Notes: generated by a model from the letters alone, not told the origin. DNA of 64,000 nt from Neobacillus sp. SuZ13 (GCF_030123365.1 NZ_CP126107.1:1101501-1165500), one strand, 5' to 3'; positions 43,409 through 53,879 are shown, counted from the first letter of the stretch. Made by a program: numbers and translations.

Positions 43409-44299
43409 TTGAGACTGAAAAATGGAGCATTATCGACTATCTTTTTCTTTCCTGCAGGGATCTTTATGTTGGTATTTCTGGTCTATCCAATCTTTCTTTT
43501 AATTAGAGACAGTTTTTATAAGATTGATATCATTAATCCTTCCTTACGAGAATTTGTCGGTTTTGCAAACTATACAAACTCGTTGACTTCAGAACGTTTT
43601 TTAAAAGCCCTTTGGAACACAGTAGTATATATAGGAGTAGCGGTGGGATTCGAGTTTATCTTAGGGCTTATCCTTGCTTTGCTTCTAAGTAATGCTTTTA
43701 AAGGAAGCCAATTTATTCGGACACTATTATTAAGCCCACTTATGCTGGCACCTTTAGTCACAGGGATAATTTGGAAATTTATGCTTAATGATCAATTCGG
43801 CATTATCAACTGGGGGCTTTATAAACTTGGAATCCTTTCTGATCCGCATCAAATACTCTGGTTATCAGACTCCCGTTTTGCACTCTATTCTACGATTATT
43901 GCAGACATCTGGTTAACAACACCTTTCATTATGCTCGTTCTATTAGCAGGTATTAAAGGAATTCCTATTAGTTTATATGAATCAGCTGAAATGGATGGGG
44001 CCAATAAATGGCATAGGTTCCGTTACATTACTTTCCCTTCTCTTATCCCAGTAGCAACAGTAGCATTATTAATTCGCATTATTGATGCTGCCAGAACATT
44101 CGATATTGTCTGGGTGCTTACGCAAGGGGGGCCAGGTTTTTCTTCCGAATTGCTAAGTACATATATGTATAAGACATTGACCCGCTATGGAGAGGTTGGG
44201 CAGTCTAGTGCAATGGCAGTCATCTTTATCATCATTTTATTGGTCCTAAGTTCTTTCTTCATTACAAAAATGTGGTCACCTAGGAGAAGACATTCATGA
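43409..44299 (+). CDS. Carbohydrate ABC transporter permease (MalF/UgpA type)
   Basis: A 296-residue permease with six hydrophobic segments. The EAA loop that contacts the ATPase is ESAEMDGANKWHRFRYITFP near residue 192-211. TTG start behind AAAGGAG. It pairs with the next permease. No ATPase is encoded in the operon; in Bacillus such importers commonly use a shared MsmX-type ATPase encoded elsewhere. Confidence 0.9.
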   Translation: MRLKNGALSTIFFFPAGIFMLVFLVYPIFLLIRDSFYKIDIINPSLREFVGFANYTNSLTSERFLKALWNTVVYIGVAVGFEFILGLILALLLSNAFKGSQFIRTLLLSPLMLAPLVTGIIWKFMLNDQFGIINWGLYKLGILSDPHQILWLSDSRFALYSTIIADIWLTTPFIMLVLLAGIKGIPISLYESAEMDGANKWHRFRYITFPSLIPVATVALLIRIIDAARTFDIVWVLTQGGPGFSSELLSTYMYKTLTRYGEVGQSSAMAVIFIIILLVLSSFFITKMWSPRRRHS

Positions 44300-44321
44300 T
44301 GATAGGAGAGGTGAAATAGAA

Positions 44322-45209
44322 ATGGCCCATATACCATTAAAAGAAACGTTTGCAGAAAAACCAGTTTGGTTTGTAAATTTTCATGTTAAACATAAAATAT
44401 GGACGCTGATTGTATTGTTGACCACTTGCTTGTTGGCTTTACTATTCTTAGGTCCGTATATCTATCTATTTTTAACATCATTGAAACCATCCGCCGAGGC
44501 AGTTACGGCGCCGCCAACTTTATGGCCCTCGAAATTTTCACTAGAAAATTATTTAAAAATGTTCGATTACTTGCCTATAGGAAAATATTTTTTAAATAGC
44601 TTAATTACAGCGGGTACCAGCACCATTTTAAGTGTGTTTTTTGGGGCCATGGCTGCATATGGAATTTCCAGGTTTTCTTCCATAACAGGAAGCTACTTTT
44701 TGTTATTTACCTTAGTGATCAGAATGGTACCAATGATTAGTATTGCAATTCCGATGTATATGATTGTAAAAAGTATGGGCTTAATTGATACCCATTTTGC
44801 GTTAATCTTGGTGTATACCAGCTTAAATGTCCCCTTTGCAATTTGGTTAATGATTGGTTTTTTTGACTCGGTTCCAAAAGAATTTGATGAAGCAGCCAGG
44901 GTGGATGGATGCAGCTGGATCGGTGCCTTTATCAGAATTATTCTTCCGGTGTCACTCCCTGGACTGGCAACGACGGCTATCTTTACTTTTATGTTAGCAT
45001 GGAATGATTTCTTGTTCTCGCTACTCATGACCAGTACGAATGCCAAAACGGCGACAGTAGGGATTTCAGAATTTTTAACCGCCTATAATCTTGATTTAGG
45101 GCCAATGACAGCTGCTGCCATCTCATTTAGTCTACCTGTTATGATATTTTCCTTTTTCGTACAACGCTATATTGTAAGCGGTATGACTTTAGGTGCAGTG
45201 AAAGAATAA
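44322..45209 (+). CDS. Carbohydrate ABC transporter permease (MalG/UgpE type)
   Basis: A 295-residue permease with six hydrophobic segments. FLTSLKPSAEAVTAPPTLWP follows helix 1, and the EAA loop is EFDEAARVDGCSWIGAFIRI. AGGAGAGG lies upstream of ATG 44322, 22 bases after the first permease gene. Confidence 0.9.
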   Translation: MAHIPLKETFAEKPVWFVNFHVKHKIWTLIVLLTTCLLALLFLGPYIYLFLTSLKPSAEAVTAPPTLWPSKFSLENYLKMFDYLPIGKYFLNSLITAGTSTILSVFFGAMAAYGISRFSSITGSYFLLFTLVIRMVPMISIAIPMYMIVKSMGLIDTHFALILVYTSLNVPFAIWLMIGFFDSVPKEFDEAARVDGCSWIGAFIRIILPVSLPGLATTAIFTFMLAWNDFLFSLLMTSTNAKTATVGISEFLTAYNLDLGPMTAAAISFSLPVMIFSFFVQRYIVSGMTLGAVKE

Positions 45210-45250
45210 CAATTTGATAAAAAAAGCAAATGGCGGAGTGAGGTATAAGT

Positions 45251-46011
45251 ATGTATGATGTAACAGCTATTGGAGAGTTATTAAATGATTTTACTCAGAC
45301 TAGAAATCCTGAGGAGGAGACGGTTTCTTTTGTTCAGAACCCTGGCGGAGCCCCAGCGAATGTACTAGCGGCATTGGCAAAATTTAATCGAAAGCCTGCA
45401 CATTTCCTAGAGCAGATGTTAATTGATTGTGGAATTCATACTCATGGATTAACATTTTCGAATGAAATTCGCACCACCCTTGCTTTAGTCCATTTGAATG
45501 AAGAGGGGGATCGATCCTTCAGTTTTTATCGTAACCCTAGTGCATATATGATGTTACGAACGGAGGAAGTGGACCACGAAATCCTTTGCCAGTCAAAAAT
45601 CGTTCACTTTGGTCACTCTCGTTAACAGATGAGCCTGCACGACCGGCAACCTTTGAAGCAATTAAACAGGCAAAAGATATTGGAAAGATTATTTCCTTTG
45701 ATCCTAATTATCGAAGGCAATTATGGAAGTGTGAGCATCATGCTAAGGAATTGATGAAAAAAGGACTATTGAATTCGGATATCGTGAAATTATCGGAAGA
45801 AGAATTTCACCTGCTCGTAGGAGAAATGGAATTTCTCGAGGGAACAGATTATTTGGTAAAGGAATATCAACTGTCATTGCTATTCGTCACACTCGGGAAC
45901 GAGGGCTGCCTTTTTCGCAAAGGAAAAGCTTTTGGAAAAATTAGCGGTTATAACGTCAAAGCAGTCGATACGACTGGAGCGGGTGATGCCTTCTTAGGAT
46001 TCTTTAATGGG
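45251..46011 (+). pseudogene. Broken PfkB-type fructokinase
   Basis: Begins normally (GELLNDFT, GGAPANVLAALAKFNRKPA) but lacks the expected GKVGxDxFG segment (in-frame deletion near 45400). It frameshifts near 45610 (HFGHSR stop, while the other frame continues SLTDEPARPATFEAIKQAKD). It keeps the ATP/active-site motif DTTGAGDAFLGFF at its end, where it runs directly into GH32 sequence. It is surely inactive as a kinase. Confidence 0.8.
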
Positions 46012-46838
46012 AAATCTGGTTTAGTGGCCATTTTTACCCATCATGATACGTATACAAACTCAAAGAAACCCCGGCACGGCAAAGCGATGGTTCCGATCAA
46101 AAAGTTAAATGGCTAGATAGCGGCAAGGATAATTATGCTGGAGTCAGTTGGTCAGACACAGTAGATGCGAGACGAATTTATATCGGCTGGATGAGCAACT
46201 GGAGGTATGCAAACGAAACTCCGACTCAAGGGTGGAGAGGTGCGTTGACGCTTCCACGAGAACTATTTCTGACATCCACGGGTCTGTTGATTCAAAAGCC
46301 AATAAAGGAACTGGAAAATCTCCGTGCCGAACATATCCACCTTGAGAATCAAATACTAGAACCAGACACAAATCTCCTTTTGAACCTTCAAGGAACGACT
46401 TGTGACATGATTGTGGAATTTGAGTTTGAAGTAGCAAAGGAATTTGGGATAAAAGTGTTGAAATCAGCCAAAAAAGAAACAGTGATAGGATATAATGTTG
46501 AAAAAGAGGAAATTTACATTGATAGAAGAAACTCAGGTGAAACCACTTTTAATGGATTCTTTCCATCTATCGATCATGAAGCAGTTAAAGCTCCAAACCA
46601 TCGGATAAAACTTCATGTATTTGTCGATCGTTCTTCGATTGAGGTATTTGCTAATAATGGGGAAATGGCCATGACCAGTCTGATCTTTCCTGACTTATTA
46701 GGTAAGGGTTTTGAATTGTTTTCGAATGGCGGGGCCGTAAGCTGTGTAGAGAATTTATCGAATAATATTTTTCTTTCAGAGCGTATATATTCAGAAAAGC
46801 TGCAGGAAAAGCACGAATTCGTAAGGCTTTACTTTTAG
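46012..46838 (+). pseudogene. Broken GH32 fructan hydrolase (levanase/sucrase type)
   Basis: Enters as NGKSGLVAIFTHHDTY in the kinase frame, then a large deletion and a frameshift lead to VKWLDSGKDNYAGVSWSD, RRIYIGWMSNWRYANETP and the C-terminal beta-sandwich (FVDRSSIEVFANNGE). The catalytic nucleophile region (WMNDPNG) and the signal peptide are gone. The surviving 46191-46838 frame is open but lacks the active site. From neighbours, the original enzyme attacked fructans. Confidence 0.8.
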
Positions 46839-46898
46839 CTATATCAAGGAAAAAGTAGTTTATGAACAAACACACTAAATCGATAGGAGAATTTATTT

Positions 46899-48242
46899 AT
46901 GGCTAGTAAAAATCATTACGACGTAACAGAGTGGCCTGTCGGTAATCCGTATGAGGATATTGGTGAGGTAATCAATAGCATTATAGCAGATATTAAAAGT
47001 AGGCAAACGGACACTGATGTGAATAAAGGCGGAAAGCCGGGTGCGGTTATCTATATTCCACCGGGAGATTATCATCTTGGTAGTCAAGTAGTTATAGACA
47101 TTAGTTATCTTAAAATTATGGGTTCTGGACACGGGTTTACATCTTCGAGTATTCGTTTTAATACTTCTGAAAATGAATGGGCGGATTTGCATGAATTGTG
47201 GCCGGGAGGAAGTCGCATACTCGTAGATATTCCCCTTGAAGTAAATGACGAGGAATATAAAGGAGCTGCATTTTATGTTGAACGAAGTGGAAATCCCCGA
47301 ATAAGTTCAGTAGAGTTTTCTGACTTTTGTATTGATGGTTTGCATTTTATTGAAGATGGCTCAGGAGAAACAAATCCGGAGAACACATACACCAACGGGA
47401 AAACGGGAATTTATGTTGCAAGTGCTTGTGACTCATTTCGGATTACAGGCATGGGGTTGGTGTATTTAGAGCATGGAATTACTATTTATCATGCAGATGC
47501 ACTGACTATACATGATAATTTCATAGTTGAATGTGGAAACTGTGTAGAGCTGCGAGGTTGGGGACAGGCTTCAAAAATAACCGATAACTTGATAGGAGCA
47601 GGTTTTAAAGGATATTCAATTTACGCTCAAAATTTTGGTGGACTTTTGATTACAGCGAATAATGTTTTTCCACGAGGTGCGAGCAGTATCTATTTTGATG
47701 GTGTGGCTCGTTCTAGTATCACAAATAATAGACTTCATTCATTTTATCCAGGAATGGTGGTATTCAGGGGTAATTGTTCAGAAAATTTGGTTTCTTCAAA
47801 TCACTTTTTACGTGACCATGAACCTTGGACTCCTTTTCTGGGAATAGACAATGGTTTAGATGATTTGTATGGTCTCCTCTATATCAGTGGCAATAATAAT
47901 TCTGTAATTGCTAATCACTTTTCTGAGGTAATTAATACTCAGAACATCAAGCCGGTAGGGGCAACACCTGTAATCATACGTATTGTTTCAGGTAATGGAA
48001 ATTATATTTCTAATAATCATGTTGTTGCCACGGAGATTCATGCCAAGATAAGTGATTCTTGTTTCTCTGCGCAAGTAGAAGCTTTGTTAACTACCGAAGC
48101 ATCAGAGCCGCTTACCGTAACAACAGTATTGGTAGAAAAAGAGTCGCTTCAAAATACGATTCTTGATTCGGGAAGTGATGCACTGGTTGTTATGGATAAG
48201 ACTGTAAATGCATTCAGAGCCACTCCAACGCCAGGAGCATAA
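46899..48242 (+). CDS. GH91 enzyme: inulin fructotransferase or difructose anhydride hydrolase
   Basis: A 447-residue right-handed beta-helix enzyme. YDVTEWPVGNPYEDIGEVIN, GAVIYIPPGDYHLGSQVVID, HELWPGGSR, NGKTGIYVASACDSFRITGM and GLDDLYGLLYISGNNN match what I remember of Bacillus inulin fructotransferase (DFA III-forming, GH91). There is no signal peptide: the protein starts MASKNHYDV from ATG 46899 with AGGAGA upstream. An enzyme acting on polymeric inulin would be secreted, so an intracellular DFA hydrolase acting on imported difructose anhydride is plausible. Fold and family are fairly sure; the reaction is inferred. Confidence 0.8.
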   Translation: MASKNHYDVTEWPVGNPYEDIGEVINSIIADIKSRQTDTDVNKGGKPGAVIYIPPGDYHLGSQVVIDISYLKIMGSGHGFTSSSIRFNTSENEWADLHELWPGGSRILVDIPLEVNDEEYKGAAFYVERSGNPRISSVEFSDFCIDGLHFIEDGSGETNPENTYTNGKTGIYVASACDSFRITGMGLVYLEHGITIYHADALTIHDNFIVECGNCVELRGWGQASKITDNLIGAGFKGYSIYAQNFGGLLITANNVFPRGASSIYFDGVARSSITNNRLHSFYPGMVVFRGNCSENLVSSNHFLRDHEPWTPFLGIDNGLDDLYGLLYISGNNNSVIANHFSEVINTQNIKPVGATPVIIRIVSGNGNYISNNHVVATEIHAKISDSCFSAQVEALLTTEASEPLTVTTVLVEKESLQNTILDSGSDALVVMDKTVNAFRATPTPGA

Positions 48243-48362
48243 ATAATATTCAACTATGTTTTTGTGGTGGATTGGCTTGACCGATGGACAGTGAACCAAT
48301 CAAGTATTCTATCACCAGAGTAAGTATGACCATGGACAAAATTTATAAACTGGAGAAACATA

Positions 48363-50111
48363 ATGGCTAAACTAATGAGACTCATCGATTCTCCAATTAA
48401 GCGTAAAATTATCTTATTAGCTTTGTTTTCAGCCCTAATCCCTTTACTTGTTATTGGTCCTTTTACGTTCATTTATTTTAATAAAGTAATAGAAAATAAA
48501 GTATCTTCCACGATTGATAACTTTTTAACTATTGTCGATTGGAATATTAACGCATTTGGAAGCAATGTAGAGAATCTATCTAATGACATTTTTCTTTCGG
48601 ATGAAATTCAGGACTATTTAACCTATAAAAAAACAGATGCAAAGTTATACAGATTGGAGACGTCATCACTTGAAAACTTGAATAATATAACGGTGGTAAA
48701 CAATCCCTATATTAATGCCATCTACGTTGGGAATGAAAATCACGGCTTTTTGAAAGTAAACCGCGGGGAACAAAATTTGAAGAATGATATCTATCAAACG
48801 ATAAAAAGGTCCAATATCTATCCAAGATTACTTCATAGCGAATGGCAGGGTGAATGGTTAAATGGAAGTAATTTAAAACTTGTTAAAGGTGCTAACCAAT
48901 CTTTACTGTACGGAAGAAATATTCGAGATCTTGGAACGAAGGAACAAATGGGGCTGGTTCTGATTGATCTTGATCCAGCCTATTTTGATAATATGTTTAA
49001 TAATAGTAACCCTCCAGGAGATATTTTAATACTGGATGGAGATAAAATTTTGTTCTCTAGCAATCATAGTTTCTCTTCATCTCAGGTAGCCAAAATCATT
49101 CAAGGGCGTGAGAAAAGCGGAACCATAAAAAAAGTAATGAATGGAACGCAATATTTCTTTAATTATCATACAAACAAAAAAACAAATTGGGATGTTGTCA
49201 GTATTATCCCCTATGAAAATATTGTTCGCGAGGTCAATCAACTTCGATTAGTAACAATTTCTTTATTAGTGATGGCGTTAATGTTCTCCTTAATTATTGC
49301 CTTATTTATTACCAGGAGGATTACAAACCAGTTAAGTTTGCTGCGCATGGTTACTGAAAAAATGGGAAAACGAGAGACTGTAGTAGGTATTCATTTTAAT
49401 AATGAGGATGAACTTGGAGAAATCGGGAATCAGATTGTTCATCTTTATAATTGGAATAATGATTTAACGAAAAGGTTATATAAATCACAGATTAAGGAAA
49501 AGGAAGCAGAGCTATTAGCCTTGCAAAGCCACATTAATCCACATTTTTTATATAACACTTTGAACACTATTTATTGGATGGCAGAGAAAGTAAAAGCGAA
49601 ACAAATAGCAAAAATTGCGATTAACTTGTCAAAAATTTTTAGACTTACCTTAAATGATGGAAGTCATATTACCTCCGTAAAAAATGAAATGGATCAAGTG
49701 AAGAGTTATATGGATATCCAAAATATTCGTTTTGACCATAAAATCCACTACACATTTACGATTGAACCTGAAATCATGGAAGAAAGTATCATTAAATTGC
49801 TGTTACAGCCCATTGTAGAAAACGCTGTTTACCATGGGTTAGAACATCAGGAAAGCGGAACCATCATGATTGCAGGCACTAAGGTCGAGGCTGGTCTACT
49901 TTTCATTATTCGTGATACCGGAAAAGGATTTGACATGAATGAAGTAGATATTAACAAAAAGGGCTATGCTTTGAAAAATATTAATGAACGATTGAAACTT
50001 TATTATGGAAAAGAATATGGATTAAAGATTGAGAGTGAAATAGGAAAGGGAACTACCGTTTATCTTAAGGTTGGCCTAAAGAACGACGGAATTATCCATA
50101 TCAATCTTTAA
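48363..50111 (+). CDS. Sensor histidine kinase, YesM type
   Basis: A 582-residue membrane kinase. Transmembrane helices lie at about 16-40 and 293-316 with an extracellular domain between them, followed by HAMP (about 315-365), the His_kinase domain with phospho-accepting His390 in QSHINPHFLYNTLN, and HATPase (VENAVYHGLEH, DTGKGFDM). It is 13 bases before the response regulator gene. Such pairs sense extracellular sugars and control ABC importers and glycosidases, so the operon at 41984 is the likely target. Confidence 0.9.
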   Translation: MAKLMRLIDSPIKRKIILLALFSALIPLLVIGPFTFIYFNKVIENKVSSTIDNFLTIVDWNINAFGSNVENLSNDIFLSDEIQDYLTYKKTDAKLYRLETSSLENLNNITVVNNPYINAIYVGNENHGFLKVNRGEQNLKNDIYQTIKRSNIYPRLLHSEWQGEWLNGSNLKLVKGANQSLLYGRNIRDLGTKEQMGLVLIDLDPAYFDNMFNNSNPPGDILILDGDKILFSSNHSFSSSQVAKIIQGREKSGTIKKVMNGTQYFFNYHTNKKTNWDVVSIIPYENIVREVNQLRLVTISLLVMALMFSLIIALFITRRITNQLSLLRMVTEKMGKRETVVGIHFNNEDELGEIGNQIVHLYNWNNDLTKRLYKSQIKEKEAELLALQSHINPHFLYNTLNTIYWMAEKVKAKQIAKIAINLSKIFRLTLNDGSHITSVKNEMDQVKSYMDIQNIRFDHKIHYTFTIEPEIMEESIIKLLLQPIVENAVYHGLEHQESGTIMIAGTKVEAGLLFIIRDTGKGFDMNEVDINKKGYALKNINERLKLYYGKEYGLKIESEIGKGTTVYLKVGLKNDGIIHINL

Positions 50112-50124
50112 GGAGTTTTCTAAT

Positions 50125-51669
50125 ATGTATAAACTTTTAATTGTTGATGATGAAAAAATTGTAATTGAAGGTTTAAAATCAGCAGCTAACTGGAAGGAGC
50201 ATCACATTGAAATTGTAGGATCTGCCTTAGACGGAGAAGAAGCCCTTAAAGAAATTATGAACAAGAAGCCTGACATTGTGTTAGTAGATATAAGAATGCC
50301 AAAATTAAATGGATTGGATTTAATTAAAGAAACAAAGGATCTTAATCTAGATACTGTTTTTATCATTATAAGCGGATATTCAAAATTTGATTATGCCAAA
50401 AGGGCTATTCAACTCGAGGCAATCGACTATCTAGTCAAACCTATTGAAGTAGAAGAAATTATTGATTCTATTAAAAACGCCATTTTCAAACTAGAAAAAA
50501 TAAATAATGAAAAACATTCAACTGAGCGGATTAATGAATATCAAATGGCTTTAGAAGAAAAGCGTTTACTTGATTATATCTTAGGACAGAGATTTGCTGC
50601 CCCTGAAAAAGACCAAAAGCTAAAAAGTTTTTCTTTTTTAAACATCGGATTGAAGGGGCTTGCCTGGGAAGATTCAAAAGACACGGAAAAAACTCAAGTA
50701 TCCTTAGAACGTTTAAAAAACTTATTGGAAAACAGGAAGATTGAGAGTTTTATCTATACGATTGATAGTGAAATCGTTGTTATGTTTTTAAACTTTGGTT
50801 TAGAGATTGGGAATGACGTGGTTCAGGACCTTGAGTCATTGATTTTTCATGATATTAAAATAAGACCCAATGTTGGAATCAGCAATGTTTATGAGAATAT
50901 TTCGGACATAAAGAAAGCCTACAGTGAAGCAAAAGAAGCTTTGAAAAATGGCATTTTTTCAAACCAGTTAGTAACCTATTATAAAGAATTAGAAACGTTT
51001 AATCATTCATTTGGCAATCGCATTATTGAAAAAATTGATACATTTTTTAATGAAAAAGGCCTAGATCTTCTTAGCAGCATGAATCAGTTCATGGACAAAG
51101 TTTTTCTCGATTGCCAAAAAAGCAGCCTGCCTCCAGAAAGATCAAAATATGTATGTTTTAAAATCGTTAATCATTTTTTGGAATATATCGAAAGTGAATA
51201 TGAAGTAAATAAAACTGGGGGCGAACGATATTTAGTTTACCAAGAATTAAATCAATTACAGTCTTTGGAAGAAATCAGAGTTTGGCTTGAACAATTTATT
51301 GAACAATCAACTGCTTTTTTAAATGAGAACCACGTGTCCTATAATGAAAAACTGATCATTGATTTAAAGAGTTTCATAAATGCTAATTTTAAGGACCCAA
51401 TCGTTCTAGATGATTTAGGCAAGCTGTTCCATAAGAACCCTGCCTACCTATGTAGTTTGTTCTCTAAGGCAGTTGGCAGCACCATTTTTGAATATATTAC
51501 AAAGGTTCGATTAAATAATGCAAAAAAAATGCTAAGAACCTCAAATTTAAAAGTATCCGAAATTTGTAAACAAGTAGGCTACGAAAATCAAAAATACTTT
51601 AATCAAGTATTCAAGAAACATATTGGAACAACCCCAAGTCTCTACCGTTCACAGCACATACTAAAGTAA
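50125..51669 (+). CDS. Response regulator with AraC-type DNA-binding domain, YesN type
   Basis: A 514-residue protein. Receiver domain 1-120 (Asp55 in VLVDIRMPKLNG, YLVKPIEVEE), a middle helical region, and a C-terminal double HTH (about 410-510: DDLGKLFHKNPAYLCSLFSK, VSEICKQVGYENQKYFNQVF). ATG 50125 follows AAGGAG. Partner of the kinase just upstream. Confidence 0.9.
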   Translation: MYKLLIVDDEKIVIEGLKSAANWKEHHIEIVGSALDGEEALKEIMNKKPDIVLVDIRMPKLNGLDLIKETKDLNLDTVFIIISGYSKFDYAKRAIQLEAIDYLVKPIEVEEIIDSIKNAIFKLEKINNEKHSTERINEYQMALEEKRLLDYILGQRFAAPEKDQKLKSFSFLNIGLKGLAWEDSKDTEKTQVSLERLKNLLENRKIESFIYTIDSEIVVMFLNFGLEIGNDVVQDLESLIFHDIKIRPNVGISNVYENISDIKKAYSEAKEALKNGIFSNQLVTYYKELETFNHSFGNRIIEKIDTFFNEKGLDLLSSMNQFMDKVFLDCQKSSLPPERSKYVCFKIVNHFLEYIESEYEVNKTGGERYLVYQELNQLQSLEEIRVWLEQFIEQSTAFLNENHVSYNEKLIIDLKSFINANFKDPIVLDDLGKLFHKNPAYLCSLFSKAVGSTIFEYITKVRLNNAKKMLRTSNLKVSEICKQVGYENQKYFNQVFKKHIGTTPSLYRSQHILK

Positions 51670-51837
51670 ATGTTGGATGGGAGTAATTTGTGGGGGGAGG
51701 ACACATAAATTTATGAGCTCGGACGAGTGTTATTTAGAGTACCCGCTTGAATCAATTGGAAGCTGTTGCAAAATTAATATTGAAATAATAGAAGATCATT
51801 CTATTCTTTAGTATTTTTAATAAAATTTTGGATGTTA

Positions 51838-51883
51838 ATAAAAAGGGGTACCCAAGTGAATTTTTATCCATTGGGTACCCCTT
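51838..51883 (-). terminator. Intrinsic terminator of the ABC-F gene
   Basis: AAGGGGTACCCAA pairs perfectly with TTGGGTACCCCTT (13 bp); a T-rich tract follows on the minus strand. Confidence 0.88.
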
Positions 51884-51892
51884 AAGCTTTAT

Positions 51893-53446
51893 TTAAAACA
51901 CTTTCGTAGTCCAATCCTCACAATTCCAAATATCGGTTGCAATTTCACGATAGAAATCTGGTTCGTGGGATACCATCAAGATACTTCCGCGGTATGCCTT
52001 TAAAGCACGCTTCAATTCTTCTTTTGCGTCCACATCCAAGTGATTGGTAGGTTCGTCTAGAATTAATAAATTCGTTTCTGTGTTAATAATTTTACACAAT
52101 CGTACTTTGGCTTTTTCGCCACCAGAAAGGACTTCGACTTTACTTTCAATATGTTTCGTCGTTAATCCACATTTTGCAAGAGCAGCACGGACTTCAGCCT
52201 GATTCATACTTGGAAATTCGCTCCAAATCTCTTCAATACAAGTGTTGTAGTTGGACTGTTTAACTTCCTGCTCGAAGTAACCGATGTGTTGATACTCACC
52301 ACGTTCCACTTTACCCGAAATTGGATCAATCAACCCAAGAATACTTTTTAAAAGAGTAGACTTACCAATACCGTTTGCACCAACGAATGCAATTTTTTGT
52401 CCGCGTTCCATTTTCAAGTTCAGAGGGCGAGAAAGTGGTTCATTGTAACCAATAACAAGATCTTCAGCTGTGAAAATATAACGACTAGCTGTACGAGCTT
52501 CCTTGAAGTTAAACTCTGGTTTTGGCTTCTCTTTCCCCAATTCAATAATTTCCATTTTATCGAGCTTCTTCTGACGAGACATCGCCATATTACGAGTCGC
52601 AACACTTGCCTTGTTACGAGCAACGAAATCCTTCAAATTAGCAATTTCTTGTTGTTGACGCTTGTAAGCAGACTCTAACTGTTGCTTCTTCATTTCATAT
52701 ATATTTAAGAAGTTATCATAGTCTCCAACATAGCGATTCAACTCTTGGTTTTCCATATGATAGATCAAGTTAACAACATTGTTCAAGAATGGAATATCAT
52801 GCGAAATCAAGATGAATGCATTCTCATATTCCTGTAAATAGCGCTTCAACCATTCAATATGCTGTTCATCCAAATAGTTCGTAGGCTCGTCAAGTAATAG
52901 GATTTCAGGCTTTTCTAGCAAAAGCTTAGCTAGCAAAACTTTCGTACGTTGCCCACCGCTAAGATCATCTACATCTCGATCTAGTCCAACATCGTCTAAT
53001 CCTAGGCCACGAGCTACTTCCTCAACTTTTGAATTAATTTGATAGAAATCATTACTATCTAAAGTTTCTTGTAGCTCTCCAACTTCTGCAAGTAATGCAT
53101 CGATATCAGCACCTTCATCACCCATTTTTGCATAAAGTTCGTTGATCTCTGATTCAGCATCAAATAAATATTGAAAAGCTGTACTCAAAGCGTCACGCAT
53201 CGTAGTACCTTTTTGAAGTACAGCATGCTGATCTAAATAACCAACACGAACTTTTCGTGACCACTCAACTTTCCCCTCGTCGGGTTTCAACTTTCCAGTA
53301 ACAATATTCATGAAAGTAGACTTACCCTCACCATTTGCCCCAACTAGTCCAACGTGTTCTCCTTTTAAAAGTCGAAAAGACACATCATTAAAAATCGCAC
53401 GATCACCGAAACCGTGACTTAAATTTTTTACGTTTAATACGCTCAT
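51893..53446 (-). CDS. yfmM: ABC-F family ATPase, YfmM-like
   Basis: A 517-residue soluble protein with two ABC ATPase domains and no membrane segments, the mark of ABC-F translation factors that act on the ribosome. Domain 1: GANGEGKSTFMN, LSGGQRTKVLLAKLLL, LLLDEPTNYLD. Interdomain linker about 240-320, charged and helical. Domain 2: GANGIGKSTLLK, LSGGEKAKVRLCK, LILDEPTNHLD. It closely resembles B. subtilis YfmM. It may rescue stalled ribosomes or give antibiotic tolerance; no attenuator structure is obvious in its leader. Confidence 0.88.
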   Translation of the reverse strand: MSVLNVKNLSHGFGDRAIFNDVSFRLLKGEHVGLVGANGEGKSTFMNIVTGKLKPDEGKVEWSRKVRVGYLDQHAVLQKGTTMRDALSTAFQYLFDAESEINELYAKMGDEGADIDALLAEVGELQETLDSNDFYQINSKVEEVARGLGLDDVGLDRDVDDLSGGQRTKVLLAKLLLEKPEILLLDEPTNYLDEQHIEWLKRYLQEYENAFILISHDIPFLNNVVNLIYHMENQELNRYVGDYDNFLNIYEMKKQQLESAYKRQQQEIANLKDFVARNKASVATRNMAMSRQKKLDKMEIIELGKEKPKPEFNFKEARTASRYIFTAEDLVIGYNEPLSRPLNLKMERGQKIAFVGANGIGKSTLLKSILGLIDPISGKVERGEYQHIGYFEQEVKQSNYNTCIEEIWSEFPSMNQAEVRAALAKCGLTTKHIESKVEVLSGGEKAKVRLCKIINTETNLLILDEPTNHLDVDAKEELKRALKAYRGSILMVSHEPDFYREIATDIWNCEDWTTKVF

Positions 53447-53794
53447 TTTTTTAACCCCTTATCTAATATCACATGTGGATATTTTACTAGATTTTGGCCG
53501 CTTCTTCTATCTTAAAGTTATTTTTATGAAAAATGTAATTCGATTTTTCGGCTAAATTGAAGTCTGCCCCTTCTCAAGTAGTTGAGATTATTGAATTATA
53601 TTAACTTGGGCGTATGGTAAAAGTCTATTATACAACCGAAACAGAAGGCAAGATATGTGTTATTTCCATATGGGAATAACTGTACAAAAAATGAAAGAAT
53701 TGGTTGATTTCTAAACTAAAATCTTAATGGCTTACTTTACCATTCATATTAAACTCTTGGTAAATAGGTTATAAAATTTTTTTGAAAGAAAGCG

Positions 53795-53824
53795 TTGACT
53801 TGGAATGAAAGCGGATGCTAATAT
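53795..53824 (+). promoter_or_regulatory. SigmaA promoter of the beta-glucoside PTS operon
   Basis: TTGACT (53795-53800), 18-base spacer, TAATAT (53819-53824) with an extended -10 TG at 53816. Confidence 0.7.
53806..53819. promoter_or_regulatory. cre site within the PTS promoter
   Basis: TGAAAGCGGATGCT fits TGNAANCGNWNNCW and lies between the -35 and -10 boxes, ideal for CcpA repression. Confidence 0.65.
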
Positions 53825-53850
53825 ATGTTTACAAATTAATTATTTTTTTA

Positions 53851-53879
53851 GGATTGTTACTGATCAAGCAGGCAAAACC
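53851..53879 (+). promoter_or_regulatory. RAT antiterminator site 1 (LicT/BglG type)
   Basis: GGATTGTTACTG...GCAGGCAAAACC, the 29-base ribonucleic antiterminator target of BglG/LicT-type proteins. Its 3' end overlaps the left arm of terminator 1, so binding blocks termination. Confidence 0.88.
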
